Assembly: GCA_047495785.1 (NCBI GenBank)
Contig: JBLDXI010000033.1
Coordinates: 992,001 to 1,056,000 of the forward strand
DNA: 64,000 nucleotides
DNA from: Lepidodermella squamata
Taxonomy: Eukaryota; Gastrotricha
Direction of reading: 5' to 3'
Both the position numbers and the translations under genes were made by a program. Every line of letters starts with the position of its first letter. Position 1 is the stretch's first letter. The notes beneath the pieces are model-generated. The model made no database searches, had not been told where the DNA came from, and was given only the letters and a program-made list of their open reading frames with translations. Positions 25,544 through 36,231 of the stretch are shown here, one piece after another.

Positions 25544-27350
25544 ATGTTGTTGCTAGTTATAGTTTTAGCTGCAGCTATTACGCTTCAGCCAACAGCTTCA
25601 GGCACCGAAATTTCACGATCCGCGGATGGCAGTCACGAATCGAGTGATTCTGAGATATATGATTCGGAACATCGCCACATGTCGGCTTTAATCGAAGACT
25701 TAACAGGGCCCACGAGTAAATACAACAAAACAGTGCTGCCCGCTACACGATGTCCACCAGGTCAAAAGCCGCCATGCCCTTTCATCGTCTATCTTCGGCT
25801 TTTCCTCATCCGAGTGCAGGAAATTGTAGAAAATCAGGAGACATTGATAACCACTGCGCGACTTCAATTGGTAAAAAACTGCAAACCTCAATTGCGTGAA
25901 TCTTTAAAATTGAAATAGGGCTGGAACGATACGGCATTGACATGGGACCCGGACAAATATGGCGGCATTAAGGCTATGATAGTGCCTCCTGAGCAGATCT
26001 GGGCTCCCGATTTGCAGGTGGCCAATAGCGTCGAAGATATGTTCAGCCTTATGCATGGTGGCGATTTCGGCTTCAGGGTGACTCATACCGGCCAAGTATG
26101 GTATCACCCTACAGGGAAATTTCAAACCCGATGCGCCTTGGACCTTGAGTATTATCCTTTCGACTACCAGTAAGGACATATTTCAAGTGTTTTATTAGGA
26201 AAATTGCGCAACTCAAAAGGAGCAAAGGCGATGGAGCTTTTTTAGCTTAGTTGCTCTAATGTCTTTGCCCTTTTGTCGCTGCGCAGTTTTCGCCGCGCAA
26301 ATTTAAGGTGGAATAACAATTATTTCTCATTCTCTTTTGCAGGAGATGCGCCTTGGTTGTAGAGTCTGTGATATACACCTCTAAAGAAATGCTGCTCATG
26401 ATCAGACCGGATAAGCCGGACCCTGTCTCCTTGGGTATGTACGCTGAGAATCACATGTGGCACCTTATCGGTGAGTTGGTCATTTAGACTTCGAATAAAT
26501 CGATAATCTAACTTGTTATTTTTAGACACGGATGGTTACCCTGCCATGTACAAAACAGGGTACAATACAGGGTTCAGCCGAATTCATTTCTGGATGATTC
26601 TCCAACGCAAGCCAGGTACTATTAGGATCCTTTCAGCTAATTTTATATTTCAACTTTTAAATTATTTTTTCAGACCACTTCATCCGAACTTTCCTTGTGC
26701 CGACGCTTTTAATTTCGATTCTTCAAGTATTGACCTACCTCACCCCGATGAAATTTATAGACCGAGTTCCTCAAGCTACCGTCGTGCTTTTGACAGCTTT
26801 TTTCCTCCAAGGATACATTTCAGAGCAGCTACCCGAAAATTCATCCGAGTCATACGTGAATGCTTACATCAACCTGGTGATATCACTTTCCGTCGTCACA
26901 GTGTCAATATGCTCGATTACAGTCGCGCTTGTTGACCCAGATGAGGGCCTGCCGCTATGGGGCCTGCTTCACCTTATTCGACAGACAAAATCGACGGGCA
27001 ATTTGAAAGCTCGATCAGACAGTTTAACGTTCTGCGATGACGATTTTCAATACATCGGCGCTAAAATCAATACGAAAATGCAACTGGAGCAAAGTCAAGT
27101 CGACGAGGCTAACACGCTGAAGAAGCAAGCGAAAGACGTTATTCGCCACCATCAGAATAAAGCGGCGAAACGCCCTAGTAAATGGGTCATTGTTGCCGCA
27201 GTTATCAATTGGCTGGGCTTTGTCATTTGTGCAGTGGTCTCGACGCTGTATCCACTGTTAGCTTTTGTGTTTTTCGTTGCCAGTGAACCGCCACCTATGC
27301 CTCCACCTCCGACTGGGAACATGACAACGTCCTACTATGCCGAAGTTTAG
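25544..27350 (+). CDS. Cys-loop receptor subunit J
   Basis: Exons 25544-25870, 25919-26169, 26343-26470, 26526-26615 and 26674-27350; 490 residues. Sister of gene I by tandem duplication: same intron set, same SRSADG-type acidic N-terminus after the signal peptide, same M3-M4 loop motifs (DDDFQYIGAKINTK, then a Lys/Gln helix) and the same tail ending SYYAEV. Differences include PENSSESYVNAYIN outside M2 where I has PETSSESYVHSYIN, and a longer second intron (26,170-26,342) that contains a small foldback repeat. Loop B is ESVIYTS and loop C has no cysteine pair. Confidence 0.89.
26203..26286. repeat. Small foldback repeat in the second intron of gene J
   Basis: Imperfect inverted arms: GCGCAACTCAAAAGG near 26,206-26,220 pairs with CCTTTTGTCGCTGCGC near 26,269-26,284, and the flanking CAAAG/CTTTG also pair. 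The corresponding intron in gene I is only about 50 bases and lacks it, so it is likely an insertion after the I/J duplication. Confidence 0.55.
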
Positions 27351-27655
27351 GAAATTTAATATAGTTTTCAAATTCAATCACAATCGAATCCGAACCTAAG
27401 GACTGGAAATAAATTAACTATAATGTCAGGGATTTTTATCGCGGATATTATATTGCCTCAGCTTATCCTCATCGTTATTTTTAGCTTATTTTAATTAATA
27501 CAAAGTATCGATTTCAAACATGAGAAATAATGAAAATCAAACTTTGCATATACGAAAGTTCTCGGCGCAAATCGCAGACAGTGGTGCGCGTGTTTGCAAT
27601 TATAAGTTTCTGAATCTTTCCGAGACATTATTTTGAGTTTCCCTGAATTTGATCC

Positions 27656-29351
27656 ATGAGTCACATCCAGTACCACTTGATTTTAATTGTTGTCCTTCTT
27701 ACGGTTCCATTAAGCGGCGCTGTCGATTATTCTACAAAATTACTCAAAGATTTGTTTGATGAAAATGGCACTGATCCAGATAGACCGCCCTATAGCCGAG
27801 ACGTCATACCGCCTAATAACGCCTGCCCGGCTAATGCGACAAAATGCCCTCCATTCATGATTCAAAGCCGCATATTTCTCGTCAGGATACACGAAATGGT
27901 TGACAGCCAACAAACACTGATAACAACCGTTAGGCTACAACTGGTACACAGCTCCCAATTTTTACTTTAATTTAGTAGGAAAATGAATTGGTAAAATTTA
28001 GGGCTGGAATGATACTCGCCTATCGTGGGATCCGAAGAAATACGGCGGCCTCAAGTCGATAATAGTTCCAGGCGGCTATGTCTGGACGCCAGATTTTCAG
28101 CTGGTCAACAGCGTAGAAGACATGTATTCGCTGGCCGGTAGTGAGAATTTCAACTATCGACTGTCATCAAGTGGCGAAATTTGGTATCACCCTACGGCAA
28201 AAATATCTACAAGATGCCAACTCGACCTCACTTACTATCCTTACGATTATCAGTAAATTAATTTCCAATATGATTTCGATTCTTCCGAATTGATGGATTT
28301 ATTTATTTTCTTGACAAATTCAGAAAAAAGACATTTTTTAATTCAATTTTCAAATTTCAAAAGTAGACTTTTTAATTTTGAAATTTAAATATAATTTTTT
28401 CAAATTTTCAGAATAATTACTGAGGACATTATTTAATTCAAAATTTTATAATTTAAATTTTAAATTTTCCAATGGTTTATTTCTATTCAAATGAACAAAT
28501 GAACAAATGAACAAACAAACATTTATTTCTATTCGATTTTTGGAATTATTTCTATAATTTGTCTGCCCTCTAAATTTTTTCTTCTATATAGACGCTGTGC
28601 TTACGTCATTGAATCTGTAATTTACAACATCGACGAATTGAAGTTCGCCCTTCGAGCCGGCAAAACTTCAAAGGATGCAATCACCCTGACGATGTACGAC
28701 CCAAATGAGCAGTGGCTCCTCGTCAACACCACCGGTTTCCCCGTGATTTACCGAACCAGCAATAGCACAGCCTTCAGTCGGATGCACTTCTGGGTCCTAC
28801 TCAAGAGACAACCCAACTACGTCCAAATGACGTTTCTCCTACCGATTGGGCTGCTATCAGTGCTTCAATTAATGACCCTGGTTTTACCGGTCCATTTTCC
28901 CGATCGAACTCCACAAGCTACTGTGGTTTTGCTCGCAATCGCCGTTTATCAAGGAACAGTGACTGCAAGCCTGCCGCAAACTAATCAGCAGAGTAGAGTG
29001 GCAACGTACTTAACCGTAGTTATGGGCATGTCCATCGTTGTCGTCGCAATTTCAATCTTCACTCTGGGCATGGTCGACCCCGACCTCACCTATTCCCTTA
29101 TCTGTTTTCGAAAAAAGCAACACGACCTGAAGAAAGGTGCAAAGCCGAAAGAGATGGATACATTTAGAGGGGTCCATTTTGCAGCGGCTGCTATTAATTG
29201 GAGTGGCTTCTTTCTTTGCTTAGTATTGATCGTCGTTTACCCGTGTATGAATTTCCTGACAATAACGGACTTGGAGGCACCGCCGTTGCCATCGCCGCCG
29301 ATAGACTCAACAACTTGGCACTACTATCCATATCCTGATCTCGTCGAATGA
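27656..29351 (+). CDS. Divergent Cys-loop receptor subunit K
   Basis: Three exons only: 27656-27943, 28002-28252 and 28592-29351; 432 residues. The long last exon runs from inside the Cys-loop to the stop, so all downstream introns of the family are gone. Signal peptide (LILIVVLLTVPLSGA), N-terminal cysteines in NNACPANATKCPPF, loop A YVWTPDFQLVNS, Cys-loop YYPYDYQ (Tyr replaces the usual Phe of PFD). Pore DRTPQATVVLLAIAVYQG, with Ala at the 20' ring (VTASLP) instead of Glu. The M3-M4 loop is short (about 30 residues), the shortest in the array. The tail is PLPSPPIDSTTWHYYPYP, so the SYYAE ending is not kept. The second intron holds a short (AATGAACA)n run at about 28,489-28,520. Confidence 0.86.
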
Positions 29352-29856
29352 TTTTACTACGAACCAGCCGAATAACTTCAATGGGAGTTCAAATTTGGGA
29401 TAAAAATCACTTAATCGTGAGAAAATTTCCGTTTTTGACTGAGGATTGTAATAAATGGAAGTGAAATATATTATTTATTGCTATTGAGAATTGAGCTTAG
29501 TTCAAGGTTCAGTAAAGCAGGGAACCCTTGGAATTTTTTGCTTCAGCCAAACGATGTCCGTTGCATAAAATTCGACGTCTTAGCAGCTTTCGAAAGGAAC
29601 ATTTTTAGATGCATTTTGGCAAAGCTCGTGTTTTTTGTAAAATTTTTACAACCGCCTTGGAGTCGAAAATCTAGATTGCCCGTAATAAATCCCGAAGGTG
29701 CACTATTAAAGAAAAAAACATCCCGAATGTTGAGGAAATAAATCATGCAATGTCGCGTTTCCCTTGGAGAATCACGTGCTCCTCGAATCGGAAATTCAGA
29801 ATTTACATTCCACTTTCAATCCCGTATTGAGCGACTCCGCTGTTTGGGAAAACTCA
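29352..29856. other. Intergenic region between receptor genes K and L
   Basis: No supported gene or repeat. AT-rich with short open frames in several phases that match nothing I recognise. Confidence 0.3.
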
Positions 29857-31748
29857 ATGCTGGGATTTTTCTTTCATTCTTTTATGACGATCGTGCGTCC
29901 TTTCACTTTGATCACCCTACTCTGGTTAGTAAGTGTAAGGTGCGACAGAGCTGCCGAATTTTCAAGAAAACTTCTCAACGACCTATTCGACCAAAGCGAC
30001 CGTGGCCCCGATAAGCCGCCTTACAGGAAAGACGTTATACCTCCAAATAATGCATGCCCAAGTAACGCAACAATTTGTCCCCCTTTCATCATCCAAAGCC
30101 GAATATTTCTCGTGAGGATCCACGAAATGGTCGACAATCATCAGACCATAATTTCGACAGTCAGATTACAGCTTGTGAGATCGAAATTATATTAATAATA
30201 TCAGTTTTATTCTGTGCTTTCAGGGCTGGAACGATACTCGGTTGTCATGGGATCCAAAAAAGTACGGAGGTCTCAAGTCGATTATTGTTCCAGGCGGCTA
30301 CGCCTGGATACCGGATTTTCAGTTGGTTAACAGCGTCGAAGACATGTATTCACTTGCCGGTAGTGCCAACTTCAACTACCGATTGTCGTCGAACGGCGAA
30401 ATTTGGTGGCACCCAACGGCTAAAATTGAAACTCGGTGCCAACTCGACTTGACCTTTTACCCGTTTGATTACCAGTAAGTCTAATACTAAAACCCTACTG
30501 TATACCGAAACATTTTGCCAAAATTCGAAATATTTCCAAATAGATAACATTTGAAGAGAAATAATGAGCAGAGAAATTCTAAAATTCAGCTGAAATTTAG
30601 AGCAATTGATAAAGAAATCCTTTGATGCATAATCTTTTTCTTAAATTTTTCCTAAATTTTTTATAAAATTTCCGAAATTTTAAATACTTCCAACTATGGA
30701 AAGCTGTTTAGTCTTCGGAGCTAGACCGTGGGAAAATCTCTTAAAATTAATTTTTCATAAAATTGTTGGCTGCTGAACTTTCAAAGGGAGTCATTTTTCA
30801 AGTTTCCAGATTTATTTATTTTTTTGATAGCGCGGGAAAATGCTAGAAAATTTCAAAGAAATGCTTGAAACTTGTGCAATTTTCCAACTCGATTTTGTGC
30901 GGAATGCCGTTCTCATTTTTCGCAGCCATTCGCAAATTTAATTAAAAGGTCAATAAAAAATTTGTCTTTAAAAAAAATCGAACTGTTTCAGACGCTGTGC
31001 ATTTGTCATCGAGTCTGTTATTTACAACATCGACGAGCTAAGGTTCAGTCGAAGAGACGGAAAATCAGCAAAAGATGCTGTCACTCTAACAATGTACGAC
31101 CCAAATGAGCAATGGCTGCTGATCAACGCCACAGGATATCCCGTGATTTACCGAACCAGCAACAGCACCGCCTTCAGCCGTATGCATTTCTGGATTTTAC
31201 TCAAGAGACAACCAAATTATGTTCAAATGACGTTTCTATTACCGATTGGATTGCTGTCAGTGCTCCAGATAATGACCCTGGTTTTACCAGTTCATTTTCC
31301 TGATCGAACTTCGCAAGCTACTGTTGTATTACTCGCAATCGCTGTGTATCAAGGTACGGTTACAGCAAGTTTACCTGAAACCAGCCAACAAAGCAGAGTT
31401 GCCGTCTATCTAACGGTCATCATGGGCATGTCCATACTGGTCGTCGCAGTCACCGTAGTCACCCTTGGCATGGTAGACCCTGATCTCGCCTATTCATTAT
31501 TTTGCAGCAAGAAGAAACGAAAAGACCTAAAAAGAGGCGCTGAATTCATCGAGTTGGAATCAAATGGCAGACTTCACTTAATGGCGGCAGCTATTAATTA
31601 CACCGCCTTTGTTCTATGTTTGATCCTAATTGTTGTCTATCCATGTGTTAATTTTCTGACAATTATGGAACTGGAAGCGCCGCCTCTACCTTCACCGCCA
31701 GAATACCCAACAACTTGGCGCTACTATCCCCATCCTGATTTGATTTAA
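29857..31748 (+). CDS. Divergent Cys-loop receptor subunit L
   Basis: Exons 29857-30174, 30224-30474 and 30992-31748; 441 residues from the ATG at 29857, or 432 from the next in-frame ATG at 29884, either of which gives a plausible signal peptide. Tandem duplicate of K: same three-exon layout, N-terminal NNACPSNATICPPF, loop A YAWIPDFQLVNS, pore DRTSQATVVLLAIAVYQG (Ser at 2' where all others have Pro), VTASLP at the outer ring, short M3-M4 loop, tail ending WRYYPHPDLI. The second intron is long (517 bases). An AATAAA lies about 15 bases past the stop. Confidence 0.85.
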
Positions 31749-31875
31749 TTAAAAGAAATAGAAAATAAAGGCTGATTTTTTGAATGAGTTTTTTTTATTT
31801 TCCCGCACGCGCCAATTTTTTTGCGTAAAAGTTGCTTATGCATCATTATTATGATTTGAATCTCTCGCGAAAAAA

Positions 31876-34028
31876 ATGAATTATTATCCAATTTTAATTG
31901 TTTTTCTCTTATTATTTTCAACGGTCAGCCTGTGCTTGGCACAGAGCAAGATAGAAAATGAAACTCCGTCAGCGAACCGAGAAATCGCCGATGACGGGGA
32001 TGTTGAATCTTTGCATTGGTACCATCGCAATTTGTCGATGTTGCTGGAAGATCTAATCGGGCCGAACAGCGGTTATAACAAAACTATTCTCCCAGCTGCC
32101 AAGTGCAAACCAGGCCAGGCAGTGCCTTGTCCGTTTGTCATCGAAACCCGACTTTTCCTGATTCGAATTCAGGAAATTCTCGAAAATGAAGAAGCTGCGC
32201 TGACTACAGCTAGATTTCAACTGGTATGAATTTTTTTTCAAATTTTTTCATATTTGTTGACGAATTTGGCAACACCAGGGCTGGATCGACCCTGCTTTGA
32301 AGTGGGACCCAGCAAAATACGGCAATATTTCAAAATTGACGATACCGGCCGAGGCCATTTTTACCCCGGAATTGCAAATGGCTAACAGTTTAGAGGACCG
32401 ATTTACGCTACAAACCGATGAAAAAAAATTCGGTTTTCGAGTCACGTCAGACGGCCAGGTCTGGTACCACCCGACCGGCATGTTCAAAACTCGATGCCAT
32501 CTCGATCTCGAGTATTATCCTTTCGATTATCAGTACGTTCAAGCTCGAGTTTTGATGGCGCCTTGATTCTATTGTCCATTTTGACCTAGGCGATGTGCTC
32601 TGATTTTGGAATCGCTGATTCATACCGATGGGGAGTTGCAGTTGGTCATGCGGTCAGGTAAAACAGATCGAGTTTCTCTCGGGATGTATGCTGAAAATCA
32701 CATGTGGACATTGATAGGTTTGTCAACATTTATTTGGTAATTTTTCGGGATTTATTTGTGTTTTTTCAAGCTGCGGATGGATACCCGGTCATCTACAAAA
32801 CAGGGAAAAATACGGGCTTCAGCAGAATTCACTATTGGTTCATCGTCAAGCGCAAACCTGGTAGGATTTCCAATTTAAAATTTTATTAATATTTTATTAT
32901 CAATTTTAGTAATTAATTAATTATTTATATTTATTTATTTATCAATAAGCTCATTTTATCCAATTAATACAGGGATTCCCCAGAGAGCTGGAAATTCCAG
33001 CGATTTAACCAAAGAAATAAAAAATTTACCGGAGAAATTGCGGGAAACCCCGATGGTAACTGGGTCGGTAATTGTCGGTAAATTCCCCGGATTTCCAGAT
33101 TTCTCCGAACTTTCAATCCCATTAACACACCTGGTTACCATTCTCGTGATTTTTGTTTTACTTCGTCTCACATTTTGAGGTTCTGAACCCTTTTCCGTGT
33201 ATTTTCTTTGCTTGCGTTACTTATGGGACACGCCGAAGCTGATAGTTTTAGCTCAAATCATAAAAATTAGAAACCACCTCAAAATTTCATCGAATGACAA
33301 ATTTTTCTTTTTCAGGAAATTTTCCAAAATATTTGTAAATCCTTAATTAGTAATTTATTCATAAAAGCTTTGACCTTTTTATCGTGATGTTGTTTCTATT
33401 TTAAGATCATTTCGAGCGGACAATTTTGACGCCTCTCATCCTAATTTCAATTCTTCAAATTTTGACCTATCTCACGCCGATGAAGTACGTCGACCGCGTA
33501 CCCCAGGCCACGGTTGTTTTGCTGACAGCCTTCTTCCTGCAAGGCCTAATCTCCGAGCAACTACCAGAGGCCGCGTCCGGATCCTGCGTTCACACCTACG
33601 TCAACCTGGTCATCTCCCTGTCAGTGTTAACCGTTTCAATCTGCACGGTCACCGTCATGCTGGTCGACCCAGATGAGGGTCTGCAATTATGGGGCCTATA
33701 CCGGTTATTTAGAGTCTGTGCCATGCGTAAAACACGCCGCGTGAAGGTCGATCAAAACGGAACTGAAAGTAGTCAGGTAGACTCAACTAGGAAAAAGCAT
33801 GGTTCGCTGGACTTGCTGCGAGATTTAGCTCGAAAAGATGCTAAACCCAACATTTGGGGAGTTGTAGCCGCTTTGCTCAACTGGATTGGATTTCTGACTT
33901 GCGCTGTCATTTCGATTTGTTACCCACTCACTGCATTTGTCTTTTCGGTCGCTAATGAGCCGCCTGGAATCCCTGAACCACCCGTCGACAACATTACTCG
34001 ATCTTACTACGCTGAAACTTATCACTGA
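31876..34028 (+). CDS. Cys-loop receptor subunit M
   Basis: Exons 31876-32223, 32279-32532, 32590-32717, 32771-32860 and 33406-34028; 480 residues. Returns to the main ground plan after K and L. Signal peptide (YPILIVFLLLFSTVSLCLAQ), SGYNKTILPAAKC with CPFVIE, loop A IFTPELQMANS (Phe and Glu replace the usual Trp and Asp), Cys-loop with YYPFDYQ, loop B ESLIHTD, pore DRVPQATVVLLTAFFLQG, outer ring SEQLP. The tail ends SYYAETYH, three residues longer than its siblings. The fourth intron (32,861-33,405) is ten times longer than usual and contains a mobile-element copy. The non-canonical loop A makes this member the most altered in the ligand site. Confidence 0.86.
32970..33234 (-). mobile_element. 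Mariner-like non-autonomous element, intronic copy 1
   Basis: Lies in the last intron of receptor gene M. Its right end (33,201-33,232) is the reverse complement of the left end of the copies at 43,434 and 57,864, containing TTGCGTTACTTATGGGACAC without breaks. The left end TACAGGGATTCCC is a poor match to the family terminus TACAGCGTGTCCC, so boundaries are approximate. No ORF. Confidence 0.55.
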
Positions 34029-34281
34029 AAAATGTGAGATTGATGAGTATTATTTCGATCAAATTTGAACAGATATTAATAAAATCCTGCCGGGTAAATG
34101 AATAAATTGAGTTCACACTATTTCGTATGGATGAAGGAAACAAAACTGTCAAAGGATAGGAGCAAATCCTTCTTAAATCCGCTTAAAATCGCAAAACACT
34201 CGAGTTATGAAAATGTGCGAGTGAATAAAATTGTTTTGCCACACTATCTCGTTTTGTCATCAATTTACAAACAAAATAAAC

Positions 34282-35637
34282 ATGGTGGCAAAAATATGCA
34301 TACTTGCCTTGCTAATTACAGGTATTCCTAACTGAGGTTTAAATGAGATTTTTCAGCTGAATTTTTTTCAGAAATATCAGCCTGTTTTAAAGGTAAGGAG
34401 TACGTTACCTGGGTGAAAGTAACCGATGCTCCAACGACTCCTCCGCCACCCCCACCGCCTCCCGCCCAGCCAGTCAAAACCATCGATAACGGCGACAATT
34501 ACTCGGATGAAGAAGATTACGACTATCCGGAAACGAAAACAACGACGAAAACTACGACTGTGAAAAAGCGGCCTGTGACTACGACGAAACGAACTTTCCG
34601 AACAGTTAGACCTGGGGGTTTGGATTATTTTGAGGATGTGATACATACTACAACCAGGCCTGCAAGAACACGACCGGCAACGAAACTTTCTACAACAACG
34701 ACAGAACTAACGACGACTACGACAAGCCGTTTCGACCCAGCTGATTCAGAATTGCAAACTTGCGGGCTTATTCCTAACTTCAACAACCAACTCGACTGTT
34801 TAACTGGTCCGGTTAACCCTGGCGAGTTGCCGTGGCAGGTCCGCATCGAAATTCAAGAGAAAAACAGCGGCAGCTTGCGATTTTGCGGCGGAGCTTTAGT
34901 CGGAAATACCGAAACAGTCGTAACGTTAGCCAGTTGTTTGGTTAATGTGAAAAATATGCACGAGGTAACGGTGGTTCTGGGTGATGTGAAGCGCAACAAA
35001 GCGGAACCAGGCGAGCGATTTAGGGAGGCGAAGAAAATTATTTGGCACGAATTTTTCCGACGGGGTTCAAAACAATTCGACCTTGCAATAATTAAAATCG
35101 ACGGTCGGAAATTATTTTAAATTTTTTAAATTTTCAAATTTGTTTGCAGATGTTCCAACAGATTTATTCGCCTTTCCCGCCTGTCTCCCATCTAACGAAA
35201 ATTGCGTGTCTTCAATTCGAGATGATTCCTTCAAAAATGCGTCATGCTACGTCTCAGGCTGGAAATCTTCGTTCGATCTTCCGATAACCACCAGTTCAAG
35301 CCAAAGCCTAACGAAGGCGTATATGAGGCCGATTTCCGATCAGGTCAAATGCGCGCAAACTGTTGCTAAAAAAAATTCAGAACCGCTAATGAACTACGAC
35401 TACAATGCCACTCAAATTGTTTGTGCTGAAATGGGTGATAGTAACTCGTGCGAAAAGGATGCAAATTGCTGTCTGGGTGATACAGGCGCCCCGCTGGTTT
35501 GTCGAGCAAATGATGGAAAATTTGTTATCGAAGGTCTTCTGGCATTTCACGGCAGCGATTGTGATGGAAAATCAGGAGGCGTGGACGCTTTTCTAGATAT
35601 TTCAAGCCACCTCTCATGGATTAGCCGAGCCTTATAA
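34282..35637 (+). CDS. Secreted serine-protease homologue 1 (predicted inactive)
   Basis: Exons 34282-34321, 34372-35103 and 35150-35637; 419 residues. The 40-base first exon encodes a signal peptide (MVAKICILALLIT) that joins in phase. A low-complexity linker follows with eight prolines, acidic Tyr/Glu, and Thr/Lys-rich runs (about residues 30-135), then a trypsin-fold domain. The fold is clear from PGELPWQVRIEI, CGGALVG, FDLAIIKID, CYVSGWKS and the last helix SHLSWISRAL. The catalytic His is Ser (VTLASC instead of AAHC), the catalytic Asp is kept (FDLA), and the catalytic Ser is Thr (GDTGAP instead of GDSGGP). No Arg/IVGG activation site is visible. It therefore resembles non-catalytic arthropod-type serine-protease homologues, though their usual clip domain is not seen. 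An AATAAA is present near 35,683. Confidence 0.85.
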
Positions 35638-36231
35638 ATTAACAAAATTTTAATTAAATTATTTGAATGCCAATATTATTGGAATAAAACTAGTTATTCA
35701 CTTCATGGTGTACTTTTTCAACATTTTTAAAGCAAGTTTTTTGTTGGTAGTAGTCAACGAATCCAAGGTCGTGTTAACTGCGGGTGGTAACCTGGACTAA
35801 TGATGGCTAATGAGATAACATGAATTCGCACGTGTTTTACATTGCCAAGATGCGTGGATAAGCTGTTTTTTTTACACAGGTAATTTCACAATTTTACACC
35901 TTGATGTTATCTCGGTATTAACATCTTCGTGTCACCCGTGTAATAATGATGTTGGAGGTGTTATTTGTTTATTGACAATTTCACCAAAATGGGCATTCAA
36001 CCAAGTTCATTGTTTAAATTTCTTGCTTCGCTTCCTTTTAATTAACGAGAGAACAACACTGACTTCAAATTACATGAATAATTAAGTGGGTAAAAACTAT
36101 AGAAAATGGATATTTTTCTGAATCGGATTCGGTTTTCTGAATCACACCTAAAAAATCATGGAATAATTTGTTGAATGTTAACTTCAATTTCTATAAAAAT
36201 TCTGACTATTTCTTTTGAAATTTTAGGTGAA
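35638..36231. other. Intergenic region between the two protease homologues
   Basis: No supported gene. AT-rich. No repeat recognised. Confidence 0.3.
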
